This document shows, piece by piece, positions 11,330 to 21,651 of a stretch of DNA of 64,000 bases. The position numbers and the translations under genes are program-made. The notes below the pieces were generated by a model. The model saw only the letters and a list, made by a program, of their open reading frames with translations, did not search any database and had not been told where the DNA came from. Source of the stretch: Strongylocentrotus purpuratus (taxonomy: Eukaryota > Echinodermata > Echinoidea > Camarodonta > Strongylocentrotidae); the NCBI RefSeq assembly GCF_000002235.5, contig NW_022145613.1, forward strand, positions 2,874,001-2,938,000, written 5' to 3'. How positions within the stretch are numbered: the first letter of the stretch is position 1; every line of letters starts with the position of its first letter.

Positions 11330-13400
11330 GTGCCAAATCGATTGACTTTAATTGGCGATCATGCTCTACAACAACCACATCCCTGTCTAGAAGACATACA
11401 GAAACGAAAACAAAACCAAAGTCTTTTTCATTATACTTCCTCATACACTTGATAGCAATAAAATAATCATCAATGGATTTTGTAATTTGTTTTAACCGCT
11501 GCGATTACTAATACGTGTACCAATCGCATGCATCTACATGTTTGAAATTAAAGGCGCGGGGGAGGGAGATTGTGCGGTATGACGATTGCAATATCGGAAT
11601 ATGTACAAAATACATGTACTAATATTTATTTGAAATGCCAATAGTAGCTAACACTAACAGTAAAATCACGTTTGCCGAGAACTGTTTTCAGGTGTGCCCT
11701 AATTACTGCAGCAATCCCAGATACCCATTAACATCTGGATAGAGAGGGGCAAAAAATATGGATTAAACAACATTATCCAAGAATGAAAGCACCGAGCGAG
11801 AATCGAGAGCCTTCACCAATTATACTTTCACTAAATGTGTTTAATAACTCTCAATTTCTTTCAAAACGATATAAGGAACGTTTTTTTTAGTTTTTTTTTA
11901 TAGGGGGAGGGGGGTGTTTAAAAATGCTTAAGGAGTCGAACCCCGCCCCCTCCCCCGGAATCACAGCCCCTGGAAATAACTGATTATGAAACTGAAGACC
12001 TTTGTAACCCTGAAGTATGTGAAAGCAAAACAAGGAAATTTCAGTGATGAGTAGCATTATACAAACGTTTATTGTATGCTAAATTTCAAGATTCTGATAT
12101 ACTATAGCAGCATACAATTTGCATATAACTCTTGTATTATAACGACCATCTTAAGTCTATAAATTATGGTTTATAGACTGTTACCAAACTACACGAAAAA
12201 TCTTTATTTTCTCCAGAATTGTTAACGAAACCACTGCTTATATTGGCTCCGATGTCTAGAATTTAACGATGATTTCTTCTCAAAATATGTTTATACGTAT
12301 CATGATCCAAACGCCTATATTCATGATAAATTATTGTGAGTATTAAGATTAATATAACACCCGGATATGCATTATTTCTTAACTAATTCACATAGTCCGG
12401 TTCAAATATGAAATATATAGGTGAGGCTCGCGAGATTTATGATTACAAGCCAAGCATGATTAACATTATAAGATGCAATAAGTTTTTATGGTATGTAATT
12501 TTATTCGCACGAGGTTCAAATTATCAATATGGTTCCTTCCATCATAATGTATGCAGAGTTGGTATACACATGTTTTTTATGGTGAAGTATCTTAATGTCC
12601 AGTTGACTATGATTTGAAAAGAAACCCTGCTGGAAAACAAAATGCATTCTAACAGATATATGCCGTTCTCTCATTTGAATCGCACTCGATCTAAACATGA
12701 CTATAAGAAGTTATTTTAACAACGATGCTCAGGAACTACTATTACACTTATGTGATATTAATGGAAAGCTGAATGAACGTACAATACAAATATATTTCCC
12801 ATTAAGTATAAAACAAAAGCAAATTGAAACGGGTTTGAAACCTCATTTTCCGCACCCCTCCAAATTAAGGGTCATCAAGGGTCGAATTTTCCACAGTAAC
12901 GGTGACGACGTAACATATGGACCCGAATCGGCTAGACTTTATAGCTGAGGCGATGGGCCATGTTTAATGAATGCAAATTCATTGTGAATATACGTACTCC
13001 ACATAAAATGATTTTATCAAGTCAAAAGCTAGTTTTTATGTCGACAAATTCCGATTCTCAAATCTTTAGATTTCGAGTTTGTAGAGAGCTGTTACTCCTC
13101 CGACAGATACTAAAATAGCATTTAATTGATAGAAGTTTATTCCATTGCTTATTAGCGTTCCGTTGACATATGCGACGGGGCCCAGGTTGCACGTTACCAG
13201 TAAATTAAAGTTTGTTTTAAGTGAAAGAAAACGAGGATACCCCCCCCCCCGCCCCCCCCCCCCCCCAACAAAAAAGAAAGAAAGATAAAGTAATAAATAT
13301 TAATTAATTTTAAAAAGGCAATAATGTTAGTTTTTCATAAGCTCCTTCACCTAACCTCACCATACTAACAACTGATTTTATGCTTATATGGCACACATTC
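11330..13400. other. Non-coding stretch with poly-C tract
   Basis: No supported gene. It contains a T-rich then G-rich patch near 11880-11915 and a poly-C tract at about 13240-13266. An 83-codon open frame at 12697-12948 has no recognisable features. This lies just past the 3' end of the minus-strand receptor cassette and may include its 3' UTR. Confidence 0.4.
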
Positions 13401-13407
13401 GTTATAT

Positions 13408-13734
13408 TTAAATCAATTCTGCATAGTCACTACTTTCTTCCCGTTTTCTTGGAATTTGATAACCGTAATCGTCAATATCATAATCAATTCGACGTCGATC
13501 CACCATGCTCGCCGACGCTGAAGTCCTCATAGATCCACTCCCTGGTAGAGTATAGCCATAGGCATCAACGTCGGTATCAGTGACCACGGCAGATGTTGGC
13601 ATCATCATGGCTGTCTGCCGTAGATCAGATGAGACGGTACTTAAAGAGAGTGAAGCGCTCGGTAACCTCGATGCATTCGGACCATCGGCTACCCTCGTTG
13701 GAATACTACTCATATCTGCATAGGTATGTATAAC
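13408..13734 (-). CDS. Cytoplasmic tail exon of receptor 3' cassette 2
   Basis: A terminal exon with the acceptor AAATTACAG before 13734 and TAA at 13408-13410. It reads in phase 0 from the membrane exon at 14816-14689 and gives about 108 residues rich in Ser, Asp and Tyr. Visible signalling-type motifs are YADM (a YxxM PI3K-type site), SDYAELI at the C-terminus (S-x-Y-x-x-L, an ITIM-like pattern) and a duplicated D-x-D-x-YGY-x-[LI]-P motif (DVDAYGYTLP and DIDDYGYQIP). Phosphotyrosine signalling is inferred from motifs only. It belongs either to a short downstream paralogue or to an alternative 3' end of the receptor gene upstream. Confidence 0.6.
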   Translation of the reverse strand, partial: VIHTYADMSSIPTRVADGPNASRLPSASLSLSTVSSDLRQTAMMMPTSAVVTDTDVDAYGYTLPGSGSMRTSASASMVDRRRIDYDIDDYGYQIPRKREESSDYAELI

Positions 13735-13994
13735 CTGTAATTTAAAAAAGGATCAATGTACTTGAATATATTAAAGCTCGTCTCTGCTTAAAGGTAAAGA
13801 CCAGTATTGGAAACGCCCCAATTTAAAAAAAAATGAAATAGAAGCTCTTATTACCAATCATGTGAAAGAATGTTTTGAATAATACATGATGATAACAAAA
13901 TTGCCGGGAAACCGCCTAATAATTGATATATTTGCTAAATTAGTTTATCTATTGGGATGTGAGATAAAACGCACGTGTCACGCACGTGTGCGTA

Positions 13995-14195
13995 GTCCCA
14001 TATACATCTTTCTGTGTACGGTACGTGCTTGTAACTTTACAAAGACTGGGTCGAATTTCTTATCATTTTGATGATTCCAGAACCTTGCAGTAAACATATG
14101 CTAGATGATCAACCTTTTCTGATCGATTCCACAACGTTTCTTTTACAATGCAATCGCATGACCAAAACTGATCTTTATCTTTAAAAATGAACACA
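13995..14195 (-). pseudogene. Decayed copy of the receptor tail-exon-1 junction
   Basis: This stretch aligns by eye with 21833-22034: shared blocks include ATACATCTTTCTGTGTAC, GATGATCAACCTTTTCTGATC-like sequence and CACAATGCAATCG-like sequence. In the intact copy this is the intron and splice donor after tail exon 1. Here the donor (CTCACC on the plus strand) has become CTGATC and the coding sequence beyond is not preserved. It shows that cassette 2 arose by segmental duplication and lost its first tail exon. Confidence 0.6.
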
Positions 14196-14688
14196 GACCT
14201 GATAAGCATTGTAGTGAATGAGTAGTAAAAGATACATACACACGGGACCATCGAACTTTAGAATTTTAAGTTTGCGAAACCGCGAAGATTTTATGAGAGT
14301 TCTAGCGGGACCAAAACGATGAGTGCTCAAAGTTTTAAATTATAAGCCCAACAAGCAGTCATTAAAGGCCTGTGAAACCTCGAAGATGATTGCGTCGGCA
14401 CAGCATATATATCTTTGAGTAACAACCCCGCATCCCTGCTAACTATAAGGTTCATAAAGTCGAGTAAACTTGATTTCTCTAAGATATGTGGCCATCCACA
14501 AGGTCATTAATTAGAAGATGACCTCGAAGTTTAAAAACTGAGCTAAACTTAATGTTTATGAACTCTCATGTGAACTGTGTATGGAGCCTCTCTTCATCAC
14601 AAGGTTCTTAGGAATTGCTAGACAAATGAAACAATCTTGGCTGTTAAAGAGTAAATGAGGAGTACATCAAAAAATGACAAAGGTATAC

Positions 14689-14816
14689 CTCAGCTGTACG
14701 AGTTCGACGACGTTGAATGACGCATTTGAGAGTGATGACGACGACGAGAATCACTGCCACTGAACTGCCTGCCAAGATAAAGGCTATCCATAGTCCTCTT
14801 CCTTTATATTGTAATT
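14689..14816 (-). CDS. Transmembrane exon of receptor 3' cassette 2
   Basis: A 128-nt exon between the acceptor TTATTTTAG and the donor GAG|GTATAC. It enters in phase 1 and leaves in phase 0. It reads ELQYKGRG, then a hydrophobic segment (LWIAFILAGSSVAVILVVVI) and the basic stop-transfer QRRRTRT. This is a type I membrane anchor. The phase-1 entry matches the exit phase of every ectodomain exon of the receptor gene upstream, so it could be spliced to any of them. Confidence 0.65.
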
Positions 14817-14854
14817 CTAAAATAAATAAAAAGATTATTTCAAGTCTGCAATAC

Positions 14855-14950
14855 GTTATCACTATTATCACTATCATTATAATTATTATCATCATTTTTG
14901 TTATTATTATTATCATTATTATTATCATCATCATCATCACCACCATCAAT
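14855..14950. repeat. ATT/ATC-rich microsatellite in intron
   Basis: TTATTATTATTATC and ATCATCATCATC runs follow the membrane exon. Long Ile/Met-rich open frames here on both strands are repeat translation. Confidence 0.8.
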
Positions 14951-15179
14951 ATTATTATTTCAAACAACCATTGGTTTAGTGCAAAAACCATCTCAATTAG
15001 CAATAAAGCATTAACTAGGCAAAAGATGTACATTCATGATGTAGTATTCATGTGCTGTAGTGGAATGAATGAAATATATTGGACAGGGACATGAAAAGAA
15101 CATGGGATCAAGCCCCGCCGTGGCATGTTATGATGTCCATTGGAGGTTCATGATCAACATAAACCACTGAAATACTTAC

Positions 15180-15209
15180 CTTTAGTCGAGTAAGTCTCAG
15201 TAGGGAAAG
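15180..15209 (-). CDS. 30-nt linker microexon of receptor cassette 2
   Basis: A possible microexon between CTCCCTATGCCAAG and a perfect donor AAAG|GTAAGT. It is 30 nt, phase 1-1, and encodes AFPTETYSTK, which would form a juxtamembrane linker between the CCP exon and the membrane exon. The strong donor and preserved phase support it; the short length and only moderate acceptor keep confidence low. Confidence 0.4.
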
Positions 15210-15789
15210 CTTGGCATAGGGAGAAATATTGCAGAAAGATGAAGACATTGATAGGATCAATTTTGAATAAACAATCCTAATTTCATTTTGTATTTGTTGT
15301 CTCTACATAGATCACATTTTCTGTTATATATATTATATATATATTCAATGGAATTGTCCTTTTGTGTTGTAAAGCGTGTTTGTATATCATCAGTAATACA
15401 CTGTCACAATTCAGACATACTTTAATAAATCTCGAATCTTGTATCTAACTACAATGAACCAATCACAGAATATTATACATAACAGGGTATATCTTATGCA
15501 CAGCTTTTAGTTTCACTTCCTGTATTTATAGATGAATTGAATTAAGTAAATTATATTTATGTAATCTATATGATGCTACAATTTATCTAATATATTGGCA
15601 GTCGTTGTGATGTGATTTTCTTATATTATATTATATTATAATACAATGCTTACAATGTTAAATGTATTTATGTAACCCAAAATGACTTGATAAATCGAAG
15701 CATAGTGAGTTTGTGATTAATCTTTCACGAATGTTGAGCCATGAATGGAATAAAATCAAATTTGTCTTTTGGACTAATATCAGACGTAC

Positions 15790-15905
15790 CACCTGTAGGT
15801 TGCAATGTAGTCCTTGGGAGGGAGTGGCAATGTGGAATCTTCTTGTCCCAGTCTGTCTTGTTGGCAGCATCATTCGGCTTGCAGTCGATTGATTTGCTTC
15901 CGAAA
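15790..15905 (-). pseudogene. Truncated CCP (sushi) exon copy
   Basis: This encodes the second half of a CCP domain (GSKSIDCKPNDAANKTDW, KIPHCHS), nearly identical to the intact CCP exon at 29582-29358, and keeps the same donor (GGTG|GTACGT). The first half, with the first two cysteines, is missing and the similarity stops abruptly near 15895. As it stands it cannot fold as a CCP, so it is a broken duplicate. The flanking intron also matches (15700-15790 with 29265-29357). Confidence 0.75.
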
Positions 15906-15909
15906 TAAA

Positions 15910-18440
15910 TTTCAGTCACACTATGCACATATTTTGTTTCCTTCTCGACCTTTAAGAGTCATAATTACTCTTTATTTTTAATTAGTCACTATCATTTCAG
16001 GAATTCTGTAGAATTCCCAAGGAAATGTAAAGCCATTAATCACCATTTATGGAGGGTATGGTATCACATGTTATGTCTCGGTTGTGAAAGAGAAAATCAC
16101 AAGGCGTAAGAACTACGTTATACAGATCTAAATGCCTGCACATTTCAGAGGTATTTAAACAGACATGCGCGTATGTTATGTTATGTTTTGTCTTTAAGTC
16201 CATTTTGTTGATATAAAAAGTACAGTGGTAAACTCTGAGTAACTTAAGTTCCTTTTGGTCACCTTGGTTGATAAGTTCGAATGATGACCCGTTCTCTATG
16301 TCCTCTGCAACATTTTGAAGGGCATTTACCCACTGCAGTTGTCTCCTTTGATCCAGGTGTAGCAAGTAAGTCCCTGGTCGGACGGAGAATGGTGTGTGCT
16401 CTGGCCACAATAGCTAAGCTATAGCTTAAATTCTGCGATTTTTCGTCGGCACTTCCTGGGGAATCTGACATAAAACCTGTCGTTGATTCCTCAAATAAAG
16501 AAACCAAGACATGATACCGTTTATCTTCTTGCTAATCAATTGTTTCTTCTTATTTCTATTGAAGATGTTATCCAATTAGTCCTATGCCAAGGTGTGGTAA
16601 TGAGATGCTCATGGTCATGACTATTGTTATGGTTAGGTTTACAGTCTATCGTTATAAGGATCCAGTATTCTGCAAAAAGGGAGTGCACATTAATGCAACA
16701 CATTTTTATTTAACATGTACTTCAGTTACGTCATATGTAGCCTTAGAAAATGGAGGGGCTAGGGCCGGTTCCATCCTTCTTTAAAGTTTACTAACCACCA
16801 AGCATTAATTTGGCCTGTATGTTTTGGTTTCATGTTGATATATTGCATTAGAATATAAAGAAATACTGCAAGTTTAAACACACTTCCAATATACAATGAA
16901 GCAATATTGTGAGTAAACTAGAATAGAGCCCCCACAGAACCCAGGTTCCAGAGGCAAGAATGCGATGAGGCCAATATTTCACACAGGATTTTATTTCAAT
17001 GTTCACTAAGCCTCCAGTGCGAAAAGCCAATCGTGGATGTTATGGTGATCATGATGATGAACCAATGCACACTGCTATAAGGAAATATAGAAACACAATT
17101 CTGAAGTATTCTCCTATTGTATGATATAGAGCTGAAGGATTGAAATGGGTTATATAAATGAATATTGCAAAACTGTTTACTTTACTTGTATCAAAGAGAA
17201 CTATTGCTGAGCTAGCGCCATGAGCGTCAGACATGTCAGACTAAATAAATATTCTAGAATAGACAATGGTATGTAATGTCCCAGCTTACCACACTTTCAT
17301 AATAGAATTGCATGCTTCCATACATATGTACAATACATCATCATTGTCTTCCTGGTGATGCTCCAGCATGTGTGATATAGCAACTTGTAAGTTGCTATTG
17401 TATTACGTATTGTAACAGGTGGTCGACTTCGGCAAAGATACATACCACTTTCTCAAGTTAGCTCATTGATGACTGACAGATGATTTCACAAGGGGAATGA
17501 GATGTGAAGGTTTTGGGGGGTGGAGCTTAGCAAGTTTGAAAAACAAATATTTCAAAAAATATTTACAAATCTATGAAAAAAATTCAAAAGTTTACACATC
17601 AAAATATGAGATGTGTGCAGGACTGCACACCAACAGGAGTACAGTCTTGTATTTCGATGTCATGGGCCCTTTAATTAACTTTAAAGTAAAAAATAAAACA
17701 ACGCACGATGAATGACAAGTACGATTACAAGTCTTTACATATATATATATATATATATATATACATTTGCTCCTACAGTTGAGCACTGTCAGAAATTGCA
17801 GTTTCACTAAACTTGCTTATATATATATATATATATATTTATATTTATAACTTACATTTAGAGCAATTAAGACATGTTTATTTATAGAGTAAGGCTTTAG
17901 CTGACACCATGTGGTGGCCTTATTGAAAAGGCTTATGATATAAATTATTCTTTCATCAAAAGAACCCGCTTATGGGGCGTTTATAGTTCACTTTTCAACA
18001 GTGTTACTTGGGAAATGGGGTGGAGCTACAAATAAATAAACATATATTTGAGTACAACTGACGGAGGAATGAGCCTGGAGACGTGGAGAGTGCTATAAGT
18101 TTGAGATTAAAATAATATAAAATAGAAAAGTTATTTCCAAGACTAAAAGAGCATGCAAGAAAACTGGAAATAAAATAAGAAACCAAAAAGAGATGAAAAG
18201 AAACTCTAATTGAATATATACATATATATACATGTAGATATAGAAGTTGGAAAGGTTCAACTTTATTAGTAAGTGTTGTACGGTCTGTTTCAACCGAAGG
18301 CTCATGAGCCAGCAACTAAATACATTTTATACAAGGCAATGTTAAATACGCTCATGTGCAGTCAGTCCGAGAGTAGAAACTTTCTCTTATGTTTACATGT
18401 ATATATTTAGTATGTGAAAACTGTTGGTATAGACGCCTAA
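15910..18440. other. Mostly non-coding; unresolved open stretch and TA repeats
   Basis: A minus-strand open frame at about 16410-16036 (overlapped in another frame to 16507) has decent length and sensible composition, but I recognise no domain and found no convincing splice pair. It may be a lost or unknown exon of cassette 2. TA microsatellites lie at about 17737-17763 and 17818-17839. Nothing else is supported. Confidence 0.35.
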
Positions 18441-19418
18441 TAAAATACCATAGTAGTATAGAGTATTGGGGCTTCCCCTAAATACACACATATGCTTATG
18501 TTACTCAGTAAACATTATTATGATTATAATATTTGACTATTTGTTACATTATACTAAACATCATTTGTACATCAGGCACCATATGAATATTAAAATTTAT
18601 AAATATACACAGAATTTTTACTACCATTGTATTAAAAGAATTGGGACTTCCTCTAAATACACACATATGCTTATGTTACTTTGTAAACATTATCATGATT
18701 ATAATATTCGATTATTTTGTACATTATGCTAAACATCATTTGTACATCATGCACCATATGAATAGTAAAACTGATAAATATACACACAATTATTACTAAC
18801 ATAGTAGTATAAAGTATTGGGGCTTCCCCTAATTACACACATATGCTTATGTTACTTTGTAAACATTATCATGATTATAATATTCGACTATTTTGTACAT
18901 TATGCTAAACATCATTTGTACATCATGCACCATATGAATATTAAAACTGATAAATATACACAAAATTATTACTAACATAGTAGTATTGGGGCTTCCCCTA
19001 ATTACACACATATGCTTATGTTACTTTGTAAACATTATCATGATTATAATATTCGACTATTTTGTACATTATGCTAAACATCATTTGTACATCATGCACC
19101 ATATGAATATTAAAACTGATAAATATACACAAAATTATTACTAACATAGTAGTATTGGGGCTTCCCCTAATTACACACATATGCTTATGTTACTTTGTAA
19201 ACATTATCATGATTATAATATTCGACTATTTTATACATTATGCTAAACATCATTTGTACACCATGCACCATATGAATATTAAAACTGATAAATATACACA
19301 GAATTATTACTACCATAGTAGTATAGAGTATTGGGGCTTCCCCTAACTACACACCTATGCTTATGTTACTTTGTAAACATTATCATGATTATAATATTTG
19401 ACTATTGTGTACATTATT
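18440..19418. repeat. 169-176-bp tandem repeat, about 5.5 units
   Basis: Units begin with TTGGGGCTTCCCCTAA at 18466, 18641, 18817, 18986, 19155 and 19331. Spacings are 175, 176, 169, 169 and 176 bp. The length difference comes from presence or absence of TATAGAG/TATAAAG before the start box. The array is AT-rich and non-coding, and lies between the two receptor 3' cassettes. Confidence 0.9.
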
Positions 19419-19837
19419 GGAGGACCAGTTATTTGACAGGTTTAGATAACCATCAAGAGCTACTCATAATGAAGAAAGCCTCGCTTTAAAAAAAATGAAA
19501 GTAGGAATCACATTCAGAAATTGCATTCCAGTTCTGGAATTTACATTCAATAATTCATGACTTTGCTCAAGATGCTGATACAAATTTGCATATTTAATGT
19601 ATAATTTATTCCATTTAAATACAGAAATACATATCCCATGGTGTAAAGGTATAAACCCTGGATGTACATTTATCAAAAAACACATGCAAGTACTTGGCAA
19701 ATCCTAATGTTGAAATAAGGTACATGTACAGCTGAAAAAATACCTGTACAACTCTTATTAAATTTTTGATAGATTAAGAGGCAGCGCCTTGTGTCCATTA
19801 TTTTTATGTCAATTTATTTGCAGAGAGTTAAGTAAAA

Positions 19838-20831
19838 GCCTCGGTCCCAAATAGCATTACGAACTGCTACGAACGCCGTACGAACGATTTTCAGACCATT
19901 TCATTAGATCTTCTTAAGAAGGCCGTACGAAACGAGCGTTCGTAGACCGTTCGTAGACCGTTTGTAAGTTCACAGACTGGTCGATGGTCTTGTCCAAGAT
20001 TTCGTGCAACTTCATACGAAACCCTCTCTTCGTAAGGCGGCTGTACGAACTTAATAAGAACATCGGAAGAACCACGCAAGATCTTAAGAATGCCTTACGA
20101 ACGGAGATTCGAATGGCCTTCGTATGGACGTCGTAAGGTGTACGTTCACAATTTATACAGCGTTTTTTTGGCAACCTGATAAAATATTCAGGAAAATCGA
20201 AAGATCTTCTTACGAATGAATTGAGAATGCCGTCAGTTACACGTACGACCATTTCGTGAGAACAAAAACTCGTAAGATGGCCGGAAGTCTGACGTAATAG
20301 AACTCGAGGAATTCTTACGAAAAGCAAACGAAAAATTATACGGCGTTGGTACTAACTCCGTAAGAAGGACGAATCTCTACGAAGTCTGGAGTTCGTACGA
20401 ACGGGGAGATTCATACGAACGCATCTTTTGTATGAATTTCTCTGTTTGTACACCTTACAAGCACCTTATGAACGCCAGGAGTCGTTTGTACGAAGGCCAT
20501 ACGAATCTCCGTTCGTGAGGCGTTCTTACTATCATTGTAAGAATTTGAGGCTTCTAGAATTGTCTCTCGACCCCACGAAATGTACGAAGATCTTGCGTGG
20601 TTCTTACTATATTATTACTACGTTCGTACGGCCGCCTTATGGAGAAAAGGCGTACGAAGTTGAAACAAATCTTGGACAAGACCATCGAACAGTCTGCGAA
20701 CTTTAGAACGGTCTACGAACGGTCTACGAACGCTGGTTTCGTACGGCATTCTTAAGAAGATCTTACGAAATGGTCTGAAAATAGTTCGTACGGCATTCGT
20801 AACAGTTCGTTATGGTATCTGTGACCGAGGC
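19838..20831. mobile_element. Foldback element built of TTCGTACG-like subrepeats
   Basis: A large inverted repeat: GCCTCGGTC at the left end is mirrored by GACCGAGGC at the right, and the arms match over several hundred bases (shared blocks such as GGTCTTGTCCAAGATTT, AACCACGCAAGATCTT and GTTCGTAGACCGTTCGTAGA). The right arm carries an extra block of about 70 bp. Both arms are full of CGTACGAA/TTCGTAAG motifs. There is no transposase, so it is non-autonomous. It sits just downstream of the receptor gene stop codon, on the boundary between the two 3' cassettes. Confidence 0.75.
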
Positions 20832-21027
20832 TAAAAAGTCAAAATGTATGTAGTTACTCTGGCAAAATTATGGGCATCACAAATTTTGGGACAATTCACA
20901 TATTATAACAGACGACAAGGAATCGTCTTTTGTAAAGGGAGATGCTATATGATTACAGTAATTGTTGATCACCGTTAAATTGCTGATGTGATATTCTTAT
21001 GTCTACGCCAAGTCAAATAATTGCACT

Positions 21028-21651
21028 TCATTTAAAATTTAAGAGATCATAATCTAAATTACCGTTATCTTTTGAACCCATGTTACCAATATCTTCATAA
21101 TCTGGACACACAACTGAAGTCTTATCCGTGTTTGTTGGCTCCAATGTGTTATACGGATTTATTGCCTGTTGGATTACAGGAGATGTTGGTTTTAAGTTTC
21201 CGTCGAATCTTCCATTGGATCCATAAGCACCTCTAGCCATGTCTGTGGACGCCTGGTCTTTATCTTGCTGAAATTCTTCATCAATATCGGAGTACAGTTG
21301 TTCTTGATGCAAGGAGCTGGTAAGTGAAACGGAATTGGAATTATTCTGCATACCGTTCCTACCTTTGCAACACAAGGACTCTTCATCTCGGCCTAGAGTG
21401 GACCTAGTCCCACTTGCGGGACAGTGATCAGTGCTGCATGCAGATGATGACACATCTATCACGCCTCGAGGTGCAAGGTCACCAGCAGAGCCTTTCCTTG
21501 ATCCCGTAGTGGCTTCAAGTGAACCTTCCTCAAGCTTACGTTCAACTCTATTCTTCTTCCCTCTAGCCTTCACATATGGCGTGGACCCACCAGGTGCCAT
21601 CTTACGCACTTGCGTCTTATCACGGGCAGCAGTTAAAGATAAAGGTAAGTT
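21028..21651 (-). CDS. Receptor exon 9: cytoplasmic tail, end
   Basis: A terminal exon of 624 nt after a T-rich tract and CCAG; stop TGA at 21028-21030. It adds 207 residues with a basic start and four YxxI/L motifs: YSDI, YNTL, YEDI and LDYDLL close to the C-terminus. YEDI and YDLL are 12 residues apart, a loose ITAM-like spacing, and LDYDLL also fits the ITIM pattern. Function is inferred from motifs only. Confidence 0.7.
   Translation of the reverse strand, partial: NLPLSLTAARDKTQVRKMAPGGSTPYVKARGKKNRVERKLEEGSLEATTGSRKGSAGDLAPRGVIDVSSSACSTDHCPASGTRSTLGRDEESLCCKGRNGMQNNSNSVSLTSSLHQEQLYSDIDEEFQQDKDQASTDMARGAYGSNGRFDGNLKPTSPVIQQAINPYNTLEPTNTDKTSVVCPDYEDIGNMGSKDNGNLDYDLLNFK

Noticed and set aside
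11151..11444. Minus-strand frame rich in Arg-Glu
   Set aside because: Translation of the CT/GA microsatellite.
14644..15094. Ile/Met-rich frames on both strands suggesting a membrane protein
   Set aside because: Only 14689-14816 is a supported exon; the rest is the ATT/ATC microsatellite in the intron.
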